Of a stretch of DNA of 27,089 nucleotides, positions 17,993 to 27,089 are shown piece after piece. The notes below the pieces were generated by a model that made no database searches, was not told the origin of the DNA, and was given only the letters and a program-made list of their open reading frames with translations. Numbering within the stretch: the stretch's first letter is position 1; each line of letters begins with the position of its first letter. The position numbers were made by a program, and so were the translations under genes. Source of the DNA: Asterionellopsis glacialis (taxonomy: Eukaryota; Bacillariophyta; Plagiogrammaphyceae; Rhaphoneidales; Asterionellopsidaceae); contig WKLE02002055.1 of assembly GCA_014885115.2 (NCBI GenBank), positions 1 through 27,089 of the forward strand, given 5' to 3'.

Positions 17993-19548
17993 TTTTCAAT
18001 TTCGTTTCATGGAATGAGAATGCTGTGATTTGCATATATTATTATTATCTTTCTTCAGGTTATGAAATTAGAACAAACTTTATCTTTGTAAAGTAGAAAG
18101 AATGATGGTCAGCAATGATTGGAAGTGAAGAGGTTCTGAAGGAAAAACAAAGAGTCAACATAAATTGTATCTCTCGTAATGAAATACAATTCGCAATGCG
18201 AACACAAAAAAGTCTCCACTAGAGATTAGCTAGAGGACTCAGCTAGTCCTTTCTCGCCTTTCTACTAGAGAGAAAGAAGATTTGTGAAGGCGCGAGGAGA
18301 GGGGCGAAGAAGCTTCAAAACGGCAAAGACCTCTTTGACGGGACCCCTGCACATCACGAAGGTTTTCCGTTCAGTTTTGGAGGCATCGCCTAAATTCTAC
18401 AGTCCAACTCGTATGCCGACCGTGCATGCGTTTCTACATTAAATACTATTCCTAATACCAAAATGCCACGATTAAAAATTCATTCCACTAACGTCATAGA
18501 CTACTGAGTGTACAGACAGGCCTACAGGTACAGTACATTCAAAGTCCTGGTACACTGTACACTTCCAAACGCAACGGTCGGGCAAAAACAATGTGAACCA
18601 TGGAAAAGACAAACCCAATTATGAGGCCCTACAAAATTCCAAATATTTTATAAAAATTTCTTTTCCTGGGTGTTTAAAAATATTGCGTTCTCACACATAC
18701 GCAACATCACAATAGAAGGTCCGTCAAAACCTGGAACGCAGGCGCAAAATTTGTTGACACTCTAGCTCTAAAAACACATGAAACAATAAAGTAATTGTTT
18801 TAGGATGTGATCGCATACTCTAATCACAATAAGAGAGTCGTCCGCCCCTCGATGGCACCCAAAAATGTTGATACAAGAGCAGTTAGTGATGGTGCAGAAA
18901 GTAGTGTGCAATCGAATTCCCTACTCCAGTCTGACACTACATGACAAATTTTGAACCCCGAAAGACGAAACACTCAACAAACACATGAAACGAAATTTCT
19001 TGTTTACTGTATCTATTCTCATGTGCAAAAGAAGATGCATCTCCCCCCAAAAATAAACGAAACTCTCTAAATGTCCTGAATATATCTTATTAGGATAGCT
19101 GTCCATCCAAAAATTATATAATTAGAATTCGCATGACATTGTAAACGTGGAGGAGGTTCGGTGAGGCAAGATTCATATTCAACGCAAAGCAAAAATATTG
19201 TCCAAGGAACGAGCTACATAAAGACATACTGTGAAAGTCCCTCAGAGTCACAAACATCCCCCCTCATGAATCAACCTTTGCAATGTCTAAAAATTGTGTG
19301 TGATATGAATCTGTTATTTAATTAATGACGAAATCTTTAATTTAGAGCACAAGATTTTTTTTGGCTCTGGAAGATAGCTAATCCTACGCTACGCAATAAT
19401 AATCTTAGTCATGGGGAGAAATTACTACTAGACACGAGCATGATTTCTCGGTCCACTGTATTCATTCTTGTTTAACTCGATAGCCCAAGCAATGAAAGTT
19501 GCTCGTTGTAGTACCACAAGTCCGATGGATGCGTTCATTTTTTTTTGT
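17993..19548. other. Intergenic region, no gene supported
   Basis: About 1.55 kb between two leftward genes. It should contain the coiled-coil gene's promoter, with a GA/CT-rich, CTAG-containing stretch at 18215-18310. It also holds the right copy of the 70-bp repeat (18547-18616). The only open frame of note (18921-19106, minus) has no recognisable pattern. No RNA gene seen. Confidence 0.45.
18547..18616. repeat. 70-bp perfect direct repeat, right copy
   Basis: Identical to 12794-12863 over 70 bases. Here it lies beyond the promoter side of the coiled-coil gene, 2123 bases after the end of duplication block B. Flanking sequences on the right of the two copies are unrelated. Confidence 0.95.
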
Positions 19549-21369
19549 TTACACGATATTAAAAGAAGGAGACTTGTAACTTCCCTTGGCACTTGATTTT
19601 CTGGACATGGAGGCAACAGATGGTGTGCTACGTTTTTTACGACGTAATTCATTGAGAGAAGGAAGCCTAGTACCACCAGTCTTGTAGCTATCCTTCATGG
19701 GACGAGTTATATAGGATTTCGCACTTTCTTTCAAATCCTCTGCATCCAAACCACCAACAATGTTTTCTCCTGTGCCAGTCACAGTGTCCACATAAAATGA
19801 TACAGGCATATTCACCTGCATTTCTGCTGCCAGGATGAACCAAAACAGTGAAATAATACCGGAAAGATACCCAATCGCAGACAATCGGCATCCTTCACTC
19901 AATGAACAAACATCATCCAACAAAACCCAAAGTGTAGAAGCTTGGCCCAAACCTGCCACTACAAGGAATATAACAGCAGCCTTCCAAGTAGCGTAGGTAG
20001 CTGAACCACGAAATAGATAGATCCATAGGACAGACAGTGAATACGTTGCCAATGCCAAGGCAACACTGCCACCAATCCGAGATATCCATGGTGTATAGGA
20101 TGTATGCTTTTCATCATACGAGGTACAGTAGGCATAATTATTGAATGCACTATCTAATGGAGAATACTTCCATAGTCCATAGTGCAAATCGAAAACATTA
20201 CCAACATCATATCCATCACCTACATGCGTTGCGGCTGTTACGAAATGACAAGATGACATTACCAAGACAGATCCACAAAATCCAAGCACAAATCCAACAA
20301 CACCAAAAGCAAGTAATTGTACTGCTCGGACACGTTTCCTAGCAAGATTTGCAGTAAAGATGTATGCCTCTTCATCCTCCGTATCAAATTCAGAAGTTTC
20401 GCAGGTTGCGTCAATTTGAAGTGCGTACGTTGTGCCTGGTGCACCGGGTGACAGAGGTCGATCTTCTACTGACCTTACAGCTGCCAACCATAATGGTCCA
20501 CCTACTTGTTGTTCCTCTTCATCTTCAGACACCTCTACCTTTAATTTCTCTGACGGTTCGGAGCTAAACCTGCTAATTCTGATGTCTTCTGTCCTTTCGG
20601 AACTAAATCTACTGATTTTCCTGTCTTCTTCGGTTTTCATGGAGTCAGCAGTCTGAGTCATGAAAGCATTTGCTGCATCTATCATAGCTTTCACGTGATT
20701 GTTTGAAGGTTCAGCACTGTCAGTTGCCGAAGGAGCAGGAGCTACTGCTTCTTGCGTCATGGTAGGTTGTTCTGTGGAACTCGCAGGTACAACCACTACA
20801 GTAGTCTCAACTGTGCTAGTCGGAGCTTCAGTAGGGGCAACAGGTTCCTCTGGTGAAGGAGCACATGTCGTCACTGCTGGATGAGCGGTAGCATTTGTTT
20901 CTTGTTTTGTGTCAGAAACGCTTGTTGTGGAAGCATCTGTTTCTTGATTTGCCTCAGAAACACTTGTTGTCGTACTAGCATTTGTTTCTTGTTTTGTATC
21001 AGAAACGCTTGTTGTCGATTTGGGGAAGGATCCAAAGCTCTTTAAAGATATTTGACTGTCATCTTGATCTAGTGACGCATCAGGAGATATTGCCCATGGA
21101 TTTGCTTCTGCTGGAGATTTCTTTGCTGTTATACTTGATGGTGGTGGTAGTGCTCCTTCTGCAGAACTAGTTAATTCTCCGATGGTCTCCAACTTATGAT
21201 CACGAGTGCTTCCTTCAAAACTACAACTTTCTGCCAAGGATACCTGAGGAGAAGGTTCGCAACTTCCATCCCAGCTGCTTGAACCTATTTGTTCACTCGA
21301 CTTTGACGTTGAATTGAACGGTAAGAGCCATTCCTTAGGAACGTTGCTCTTGTTGTCATTCCCCGACAT
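19549..21369 (-). CDS. Four-TM claudin-like membrane protein with long disordered N-terminus
   Basis: The start at ATG 21369 (MSGNDNKSN) gives 606 residues; the frame is open to ATG 21414 (621 residues; numbering below uses the longer form). Residues 1-350 are hydrophilic and Ser/Thr/Pro/Glu-rich. Three imperfect repeats of TTSVSDTKQETNAS occur at 134-176 and a tandem pair KISRFSSE / RISRFSSE at 266-286. Four hydrophobic segments lie at about 366-386, 447-468, 479-499 and 511-531. The loop after TM1 has HYGLWKYSP (411-419) followed by YAYC, recalling the GLW...C motif of the claudin/PMP22 tetraspan fold. The C-terminus is basic and Ser-rich (RRKKRSTPSVASMSRKSS), possibly phosphorylated. No specific family name or function can be given; it could be plasma-membrane or secretory-pathway. 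Confidence 0.8.
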   Translation of the reverse strand: MSGNDNKSNVPKEWLLPFNSTSKSSEQIGSSSWDGSCEPSPQVSLAESCSFEGSTRDHKLETIGELTSSAEGALPPPSSITAKKSPAEANPWAISPDASLDQDDSQISLKSFGSFPKSTTSVSDTKQETNASTTTSVSEANQETDASTTSVSDTKQETNATAHPAVTTCAPSPEEPVAPTEAPTSTVETTVVVVPASSTEQPTMTQEAVAPAPSATDSAEPSNNHVKAMIDAANAFMTQTADSMKTEEDRKISRFSSERTEDIRISRFSSEPSEKLKVEVSEDEEEQQVGGPLWLAAVRSVEDRPLSPGAPGTTYALQIDATCETSEFDTEDEEAYIFTANLARKRVRAVQLLAFGVVGFVLGFCGSVLVMSSCHFVTAATHVGDGYDVGNVFDLHYGLWKYSPLDSAFNNYAYCTSYDEKHTSYTPWISRIGGSVALALATYSLSVLWIYLFRGSATYATWKAAVIFLVVAGLGQASTLWVLLDDVCSLSEGCRLSAIGYLSGIISLFWFILAAEMQVNMPVSFYVDTVTGTGENIVGGLDAEDLKESAKSYITRPMKDSYKTGGTRLPSLNELRRKKRSTPSVASMSRKSSAKGSYKSPSFNIV

Positions 21370-22146
21370 GATGTTGTCGTTTTGGGTTGGGCAAGTATTC
21401 CTCGGCGAACCCACTCGAGATAAATTGGTAATGACAAAATTATATGGGACAAGTTTTTTTGTACTGTAAAAAAGTAGTCCTCAAAGGAGCTAGTCCTCTA
21501 GTGTCCTCATCCGAGGAAGCAGGAAAAGCAAGAGAAAACCAATCTTGTTTACGAATCATTCGCCAATGCAATTCTTTTTTTAGCGAGAAGTAGCGAAATC
21601 ATGTATGAAAAAATAACTGGTGAAATTCTTTTTTAGGCACAGAATATGCTTTTAAAATTTTGAAACGTCCAATAAACGTCTTTTTACATATTAAAAATGA
21701 TAAATGTACCACAGTTGCCTGGGGTTTTATTTTTTAGGATTACTGAGGAAAATCAACATCCTGTATTCGTTTATTAAGATACTTATACTTATTATAAGGG
21801 AGTCTTATGAACACACAAAAATTATCAGTAAAAACAATATGATGAATTTATTACTTTAGACTATCAAGTCTATTTCACGACTCCAACGGTAAAATCCCAT
21901 CATTTAAATTGGTACCAAAAAGACGTATGAAAACCAAGGTAGACAGACAGTAGAACCTGCGATAAACAAATATAGGAGCTCGCACGGTATCCGCCGGCGA
22001 GTAAAACCACATCCAGACTAGAAGACATTCCAGAACATTTTACGAGTAAATCGTCCTACCTGTTACGGTACCTGTCGTACCTGGTACTTTGTCGATATGT
22101 ACCGGTACAATGCTGTTGTTTTGAAATGACTGCCACTACAGTACTC

Positions 22147-22184
22147 GTACGAGCTCCGACTAGTGCAGATTCTGCACCCCCCCT
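22147..22184 (+). repeat. Imperfect inverted repeat, left arm
   Basis: It reads GTACGAGCTCCGACTAG, then a variable base, GCAGA and TCTG, then a C run. The complement of 22753-22792 matches with about four mismatches; the first 17 bases are identical. The arms are about 570 bases apart. Confidence 0.7.
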
Positions 22185-22752
22185 TCTCGTGCATTTCAAC
22201 ACAAAAAAATTTTACGCGAGAAACTCCACACAAAAGTGAGCTCATGACCTATTTTCAAATGTCAAAGTGACAGTATTCTACGGCGGGAAAATCAGGAAAT
22301 TCAAACTGGTCGACCAAATGGCACCGCCGCCATGGCCAAAAACCTAACAATCTGCCTTAGAATAGATCGCTTATTGTCATCTTAGAAGGGACGGATATAA
22401 TTATTATCCGCAAGACTACCAAACATCAACAGAAATGCAGATTTAACCCTTTGCAAAAGTGTTGGGCGAGATAGAACATCACATCACGTAGCAACACTAG
22501 GGGAATGTTCCAGATCAATGATAATCAACAATCAACCAATTACATATATAAAAAGTCACACTAAATACATCCCACTAGTGACTTATTGTCTTACGAAGAT
22601 TGTCATCTTTAGGAACGGAAAGAAAATTGTTGTCTTAGGAAAGAATGAGCTGGCGGCCAGCGGTAAAGTGAACGTCATTGTTACCACAGTAGAGGACAGC
22701 AACTTTCCGCCAAAATGTGCGCGTGATCCAGCCAAGACCTGTCAAGAGCCAA

Positions 22753-22792
22753 GAGGGGGGGGATCAGAGTCTGCGCTAGTCGGAGCTCGTAC
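22753..22792 (-). repeat. Imperfect inverted repeat, right arm
   Basis: The partner of the arm at 22147-22184 in opposite orientation. Both arms end in a G/C homopolymer toward the inside of the element. No transposase is encoded between them, so if mobile it would be non-autonomous (MITE-like). No target-site duplication was identified with confidence. Confidence 0.7.
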
Positions 22793-24893
22793 ATCTAGAA
22801 GAGGCCTTCATGATATTTTTCAAAAAACACCAGAACATCATCCATCCCTGTATCAAAAACATAGACCATCATGTATCAAACACACACATAAACCACCATG
22901 TTATCAAATAGAGGACTACTAGATATAAAAATGTCCTTGCACCTGCATGATGTGTGATTGGGAGGTCCAGTTGAGGACTATATTCAATTTGTGGAACAGG
23001 GCGAGACACTCTGCATTTCAGCTGGAACTTCTTCAGAAGAATACAGTATAAGAACCCTTACAATAATTGACCTTATTTGTATCTGGTGCCCCATCATTGA
23101 CATGATTCTTTTCCAAGAGAGCAAAATAAAAGTTGTGTCTTTTGCTTTGCTTCTTTGCCAGTCAGAAAAATGTGCCTAGAAGTTCTTTTTGTTGTTCAAA
23201 ACCTCCTCTAGTAATGAAATATTAAAATATCATATGATATAGGAGAATAATCAGGAGGAGAGTACAAGCTCTGTCAAGTATAGAGCTTCCTCTGCCCCTC
23301 CACCCAACAGAACTTTTTCTGTACTTATTGCTCTTATCACATGGGGGGGGAACTATTATAATCTTTAGAGAACCTTTATGTCTATGACTGTACCAACAAA
23401 ATAAGTAAAGTGCTGCTGGTGCATTTTTTTATAGAAATTGGCACTAGTACTGACACCTGCTTCATATCTACACCTTCTTCAATGATTCATTAACATTTTG
23501 TCATCCCCATCTCCTCAACCACTGTAACTAGACTACTCTTGTTTATTTGTCTATGGAAATTGGTGGCTACTGTTATTGATGTCAAATGTATTACTGCATA
23601 TTGTTTTTGCTGTTTTTGGTGGCATTTGAAGAACTTCTGCTCCCCACTCTGCAGAATTTTTATATATCCTGATTTAAAAAAAAGGAATTTTGAGCATTAT
23701 TCAAACTACAACTTATTGACATGTGAAAAGGATTGGTGCATGTTGCAAGTAGATAAGAAGAATTGGATCATTTCAGGGTTTGGGGAGGGGGACTCAACAT
23801 CGAAAATTCGAGAATAGGTCTCCAGGGTGTTGGAAAAATAGTTCTTATGGGGAGTGATTTGAATGGCGCAAGACGCCGAGGTACCACCTTGAAGGTCCTA
23901 TAAAAGTATGAGCTATGATGAACTAAACATTATGTAGACAGTTAGTAAATACATCAGACAAATTATTAAAAGGTGGTTTAGGAATGACGACGAACATCTT
24001 TACAGTATATTTATTGTTTCTCCCTCCCGCTGACTACCTACCGCGTAGAACTGCTATTACTGTACCTGTACAGTTACCATTTTCATGCTCTTGTTCCTCA
24101 ATGTAAAGGGAACCAGGTAGTATCAGTACCGGATGTCTTTTCTTTATCTTCTTTAATATATTTGAATAAGAGTGAATTACACTACAGTATTCTAGTATAG
24201 GAGAAAGAGGGATATGTACCTTCAGTATTTTTATTATGCAGTCGGAACATTTGAAGAATACCTGGTAAGGCTTTTTCCTATTTACTCCTCTCTCTAGATA
24301 GAGACTCTCTCTAGAGATCGGTGAGCAGAAGGCCATTATGAGCAGCGATGTAGGTCCTACCTGGTACAATACTGACTGGACTTGACTCTGTTTGGAGTAA
24401 CTGGTACAGGTATCTGGTATGTTTTTTTTATGTGACAGTACACGGTTAGGGTAGAATATATATATAGTGGTAGAAGATGTAAGATAAGGACCTAAATGCT
24501 ACCGGTCGGCACTATGAAAAAAATGGAAAAAATTCCGGAGAGTAGCAGAGAGATATCACGGTTGCTGTAAAATAATTAATTATTTTTGTTTTCGTTGGTT
24601 TCTGACGGCAGGAATACAACCTCTCTAGAGTCACCTACCAGGTAGGGTAGAACCTACAGCCATCAGTACCATAGGATTCCGTCCTAAAGAGAGCTCGGTT
24701 GGGACACACATCCTGCGATATCCTTGTCCTCAAAAAATCTCCAAGATCTCTTTTCTTGGCAGCCGGACTAACACCACTTTGTTGAAAACCTGGGCAATAC
24801 ACAGACTCCAAAACCCTGTGCTCTAGAGTTCATAACACCTAAAACGGTAACTCATCGCTGCTTACACCACGTGATCTTCGTATCTAATCAAGT

Positions 24894-25436
24894 ATGCCTC
24901 CATCCGATGATGACAAAAGTAACTTGCCAGTTCCCCCTTCTCTAGTTGCTGCGGGAGTTGCCGTAGGAGTGACATATTGGTCGGACGGCAGACGGTGGTC
25001 CATGTTTACAATCGTTTGTTGCTTGGCTTACCTTGGACATAAGATTCAAAAGGGTAAATGGAGGCAAGATGAGCTGAAGGAACGTATCAGTAAACTCGAA
25101 CAACTCTTCCAGGCACTCAAAAAAAAGGCTTTGCAAGACAGAGCTGAACATAAGGTAGCCATTGCCAAACTCAAAGCTGAATTAGAAGCCAAATCAACAG
25201 GTGAGAATAAGGTTGCAGAAAACATTCAACGCAATTTGGCACAATCAGAATTGGAAAAGAAAAATCTAAAAGAAGAAATGAAAAAGGGGGGTGGAACAGG
25301 TGAAGAAATGAATAAAGAGCTTCTTAAGAAGGTTGTTGAACTCGAAGCTAAGATCCGAAAGATGCAGGAAGACCACTTATCTGAAATGGATGGTTACAAG
25401 AAGGAAATTGCTGAACTTGAATCCAAGAAAAACTAA
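24894..25436 (+). CDS. Small membrane-anchored coiled-coil protein
   Basis: A 180-residue single-exon ORF. Residues 1-13 are acidic/polar. Two hydrophobic stretches lie at about 14-28 (PSLVAAGVAVGVTYW) and 36-49 (SMFTIVCCLAYLGH), separated by a charged DGRR turn, which suggests a helical hairpin or one real membrane helix. From ~55 to the end it is Lys/Glu/Leu-rich coiled coil, interrupted by GGGTG near 132-136. No family recognised. The layout (short cytosolic start, membrane hairpin, coiled tail) is seen in organelle-tethering or outer-membrane proteins, but this is only an analogy. The start has no competitor upstream in frame. Confidence 0.75.
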   Translation: MPPSDDDKSNLPVPPSLVAAGVAVGVTYWSDGRRWSMFTIVCCLAYLGHKIQKGKWRQDELKERISKLEQLFQALKKKALQDRAEHKVAIAKLKAELEAKSTGENKVAENIQRNLAQSELEKKNLKEEMKKGGGTGEEMNKELLKKVVELEAKIRKMQEDHLSEMDGYKKEIAELESKKN

Positions 25437-25785
25437 AGAAAAAAAATAAGATAAAATTTTTGTTGGGAGAGGGGACTGCTTGGCTGTATCCAATATTGGT
25501 ATGAAATGAAGGATATTGTGAACATACATTTATATGGTACAAATTGCTGCAAGTCGTACGACCTTACTGAATACATTGTTTTACAGTAACGCAAAGAGAA
25601 ATAACAAAGTAGAATAAAGAAAGAGATGAATCCAGTTTTAAAAACAAAAGATTTTATGTCACCGAACAAATAACTTTCCCCAGATTTCATATCGTAGCTT
25701 TCAATTCGTGGTCTTTCCTCAACCTAGTGGGTATACAGCCGGTATCATTAGCTCCCAGTGCAGTAAACACTGGTCTCGCTATTAA
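25437..25785. other. Intergenic region, no gene supported
   Basis: AT-rich 3' flank between convergent genes. The antisense frames at 25348-25542 and 25433-25690 are hydrophobic, low-complexity and unsupported. Confidence 0.35.
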
Positions 25786-25995
25786 TTAGCAATCAAAACA
25801 AGGGCAATTCTTCCCGACTGTGTTACAATCTACCAAAATACCACTCTCCAAATAAATTAGGACATCACAAATTTCGGAAGGTAGAGTTCCCATAAAACCC
25901 GGACTTGCCAAACCAAGAACTTCTTGTAGAGCGTTGGCATTTTTAATCAGAGGAATGTAAAAATAAATGGTGAGCGAGAGCATTCGCCCGCGATC
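25786..25995 (-). pseudogene. Leucine-rich-repeat protein, C-terminal remnant
   Basis: On the minus strand the frame after a TGA reads GRMLSLT, then IPLIKNANALQEVLGL, GFMGTLPSEICDVLIYLE, VDCNTV and CPCFDC before the stop at 25786. The 'GF.GTLPSEIC....LE...VDC....C.C..C' ending matches the C-terminal cap of the plant-type LRR proteins that are abundant in diatoms. Only about 65 residues are present, upstream repeats are missing, a stop codon lies just upstream, and LRR periodicity is disturbed (MLSLTIYFY lacks the usual N...G..P). It is most likely the relic of a larger gene. A last exon of a gene with distant exons is the alternative, but no good acceptor was found. Confidence 0.55.
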
Positions 25996-26285
25996 ATTTC
26001 AGGGTACAATAGATTATGTCACACTGCTATGTCTAAGTCCTAATTCAGTAGAAACAACCATATTTACGTAGTTGATCCAGATTTAGAATTTCAGTTGATA
26101 TGGTTCCTTAGCCCATGCCTAGACATGAGGTACCAAAATATGAAATTAATGGTTGGAGTTGTTATTACACCTTGGAAAAACCTAGAATATATTACAGTAG
26201 ACATAAAAGGACAAATCCATAGAATCATAAAAAGGACAAATCCATAGAATCAAGTCAAATTCTTTTCAACAGACGCCCCGGCCAA
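25996..26285. other. Intergenic region with a short tandem repeat
   Basis: No gene is supported. A ~25-base unit (TAAAAGGACAAATCCATAGA, then ATCA) occurs twice in tandem at about 26203-26252. Confidence 0.5.
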
Positions 26286-26809
26286 TGACGAATCTATACC
26301 GTATGCCTCATCAACCAGGAAATACAGATGGTGATGATTCCTCTTCCCCACCATTATCTACTGTAAGTTTGATCACAATCAAGACAATTTTTCTTTCAAA
26401 ATCTACTGTATAACGATGTGCTTTAAAAATTGATCATCTTTTTATTTGTTATTGCTGTTGCTTTTGTTCCCATTGAATTTAGATTTCATCCACTTCAATG
26501 TCGAGTTTCAGTACAAAGAATGCTAGCATAAGTTGTTGTGCGTGTCTTGAGAATATGAGTACTCTTTTTGCTGTTACTGTATTATGTCTCTCCCAATACA
26601 CTACTTTTTAGCACTGCTGCGGAATGTTGTTTTTCCATTCTTTTCTGCCATTGGTAGTAAACGATATTGTCAGTTACCACAAGCCCCACTTTGCAGTATT
26701 CGATGCTCTCTCCTATCTCAAAGTATCACACCCATATCTTTCGCAGAATTCAATCTTGATTTACAAAGTCGAAAAGGGAGACATCAACAACCCAAGGCTG
26801 AATTTTTGA
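26286..26809 (+). CDS. Doubtful multi-exon gene of unknown function
   Basis: ATG 26286 opens 26 codons (MTNLYRMPHQPGNTDG, then Asp/Ser/Pro-rich) up to a good GTAAGT donor at 26364. An acceptor (CATTGAATTTAG) at 26483 continues in phase with ISSTSMSSFSTKNAS. Near the end, 26660-26809 reads VNDIVSYHKPHFAVFDALSYLKV, then SQNSILIYKVEKGDINNPRLNF and stop, whose composition is protein-like. How the middle is spliced is unclear: one option is a weak donor GTTGTT at about 26533 to the acceptor TTGGTAG near 26661. I recognise no family. The pieces may also be a decayed gene or belong to different transcripts. Confidence 0.3.
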
Positions 26810-27089
26810 ACTGAATTACCGTGGACGACTTTCCTCTCCATTGCGCAGACCATCAATTTCGACACATCAGCGCATCTGCATCCCCACAATATTTGCAGCA
26901 TGCCTTTTGGTTTCTTTACCATCCTTCCTCTTTCTCTTGTCTCCCCTTGTTCTTGGCCCGTTTTGCCAAACATCCTTCAACTTATCAAATTGTGGTTCTC
27001 ATCAAGACGACTGTTACAGGTCGATTGTCGTGAGTCCCGTGACGAACACGACACGAATGAGAGAGCGAACATAGGACTGGATCAGACCC

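Larger units (their letters stand above)
21415..24893. other. Long gene-poor region
   Basis: About 3.5 kb with no convincing gene. The left end should hold the promoter of the tetraspan gene. Open frames at 22518-22922, 22958-23179 and 23539-23817 (plus) and 24034-24369 (minus) lack recognisable motifs and good start contexts; they could be decayed mobile DNA. It contains an imperfect inverted repeat (22147-22184 / 22753-22792), homopolymer G/C runs (22180, 22755, 23343), and many GGTAC/GTACC dyads at 22060-22110 and 24050-24660. The last ~100 bases, with CACGTG at 24869-24875, belong to the promoter of the gene at 24894. Confidence 0.45.

Noticed and set aside
22518..23817. Three plus-strand open frames (134, 73 and 92 codons) as genes or transposase relics
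   Set aside because: No recognisable motif, low-complexity stretches and no splice pattern joining them. A mobile-element origin cannot be supported from what is visible.
26821..27074. Open frames on both strands at the right edge
   Set aside because: All are mutually overlapping, show no recognisable motif, and cannot be told from chance.
1..27089. tRNA, rRNA or CRISPR-like arrays
   Set aside because: Reading by eye found no cloverleaf-like sequence with a proper T-loop, no rRNA segment, and no regularly spaced repeats. A covariance-model scan was not possible here and would be decisive for tRNA and small RNAs.

Overview
The window reads as nuclear DNA of a photosynthetic stramenopile, most likely a diatom. 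Three things point there. An FKBP gene carries a bipartite plastid leader: a signal peptide ending in an 'ASAFAP'-like NGFAP motif, followed by a thylakoid-lumen transfer segment. Genes are mostly compact, with few short GT-AG introns. Intergenic DNA is AT-rich. The species cannot be named from the sequence. One short assembly gap of 26 N lies at 10313-10338.

Layout, left to right. A partial secreted beta-mannosidase-like GH2 gene (minus) runs off the left edge and is divergent from a small coiled-coil, Tma17-like gene (plus). A HicA-like small protein and an M48 metallopeptidase (both minus) follow. Next come a thylakoid-lumen FKBP (plus, one intron), a 317-bp tandem duplication, a mitochondrial ribosomal protein bL12m (minus) and a cyclophilin A-type PPIase (plus, three introns, start codon split by the first). 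A second bL12m (minus), the N gap and a third bL12m (plus) then face each other head to head. A cytosolic glutathione reductase (plus) is followed by a 5'-truncated, broken fourth bL12m copy (plus). The right part holds a two-exon coiled-coil protein (minus), a four-TM claudin-like membrane protein (minus), about 3.5 kb without a recognisable gene, a small membrane-anchored coiled-coil protein (plus), an LRR C-terminal remnant (minus) and a doubtful multi-exon gene at the right edge.

The dominant theme at 9.3-18.6 kb is repeated duplication of the bL12m gene. Three copies share an identical C-terminal domain and near-identical 3' flanks, while their N-terminal parts differ strongly. This implies recent segmental duplication or gene conversion acting on only part of the gene. 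The broken copy is a mosaic of the other two. A 70-bp perfect repeat suggests that locus A (about 12.8 kb) equals locus B (15.4-18.6 kb) minus a 2.1-kb block that carries the coiled-coil gene.

The remaining genes are housekeeping functions (protein folding, proteolysis, redox, mitochondrial translation) with no operon-like logic. I see no complete transposon, CRISPR array, rRNA or tRNA. The least ordinary single genes are the HicA-like ORF and the bL12m with a long acidic insertion and a divergent N-terminal domain.
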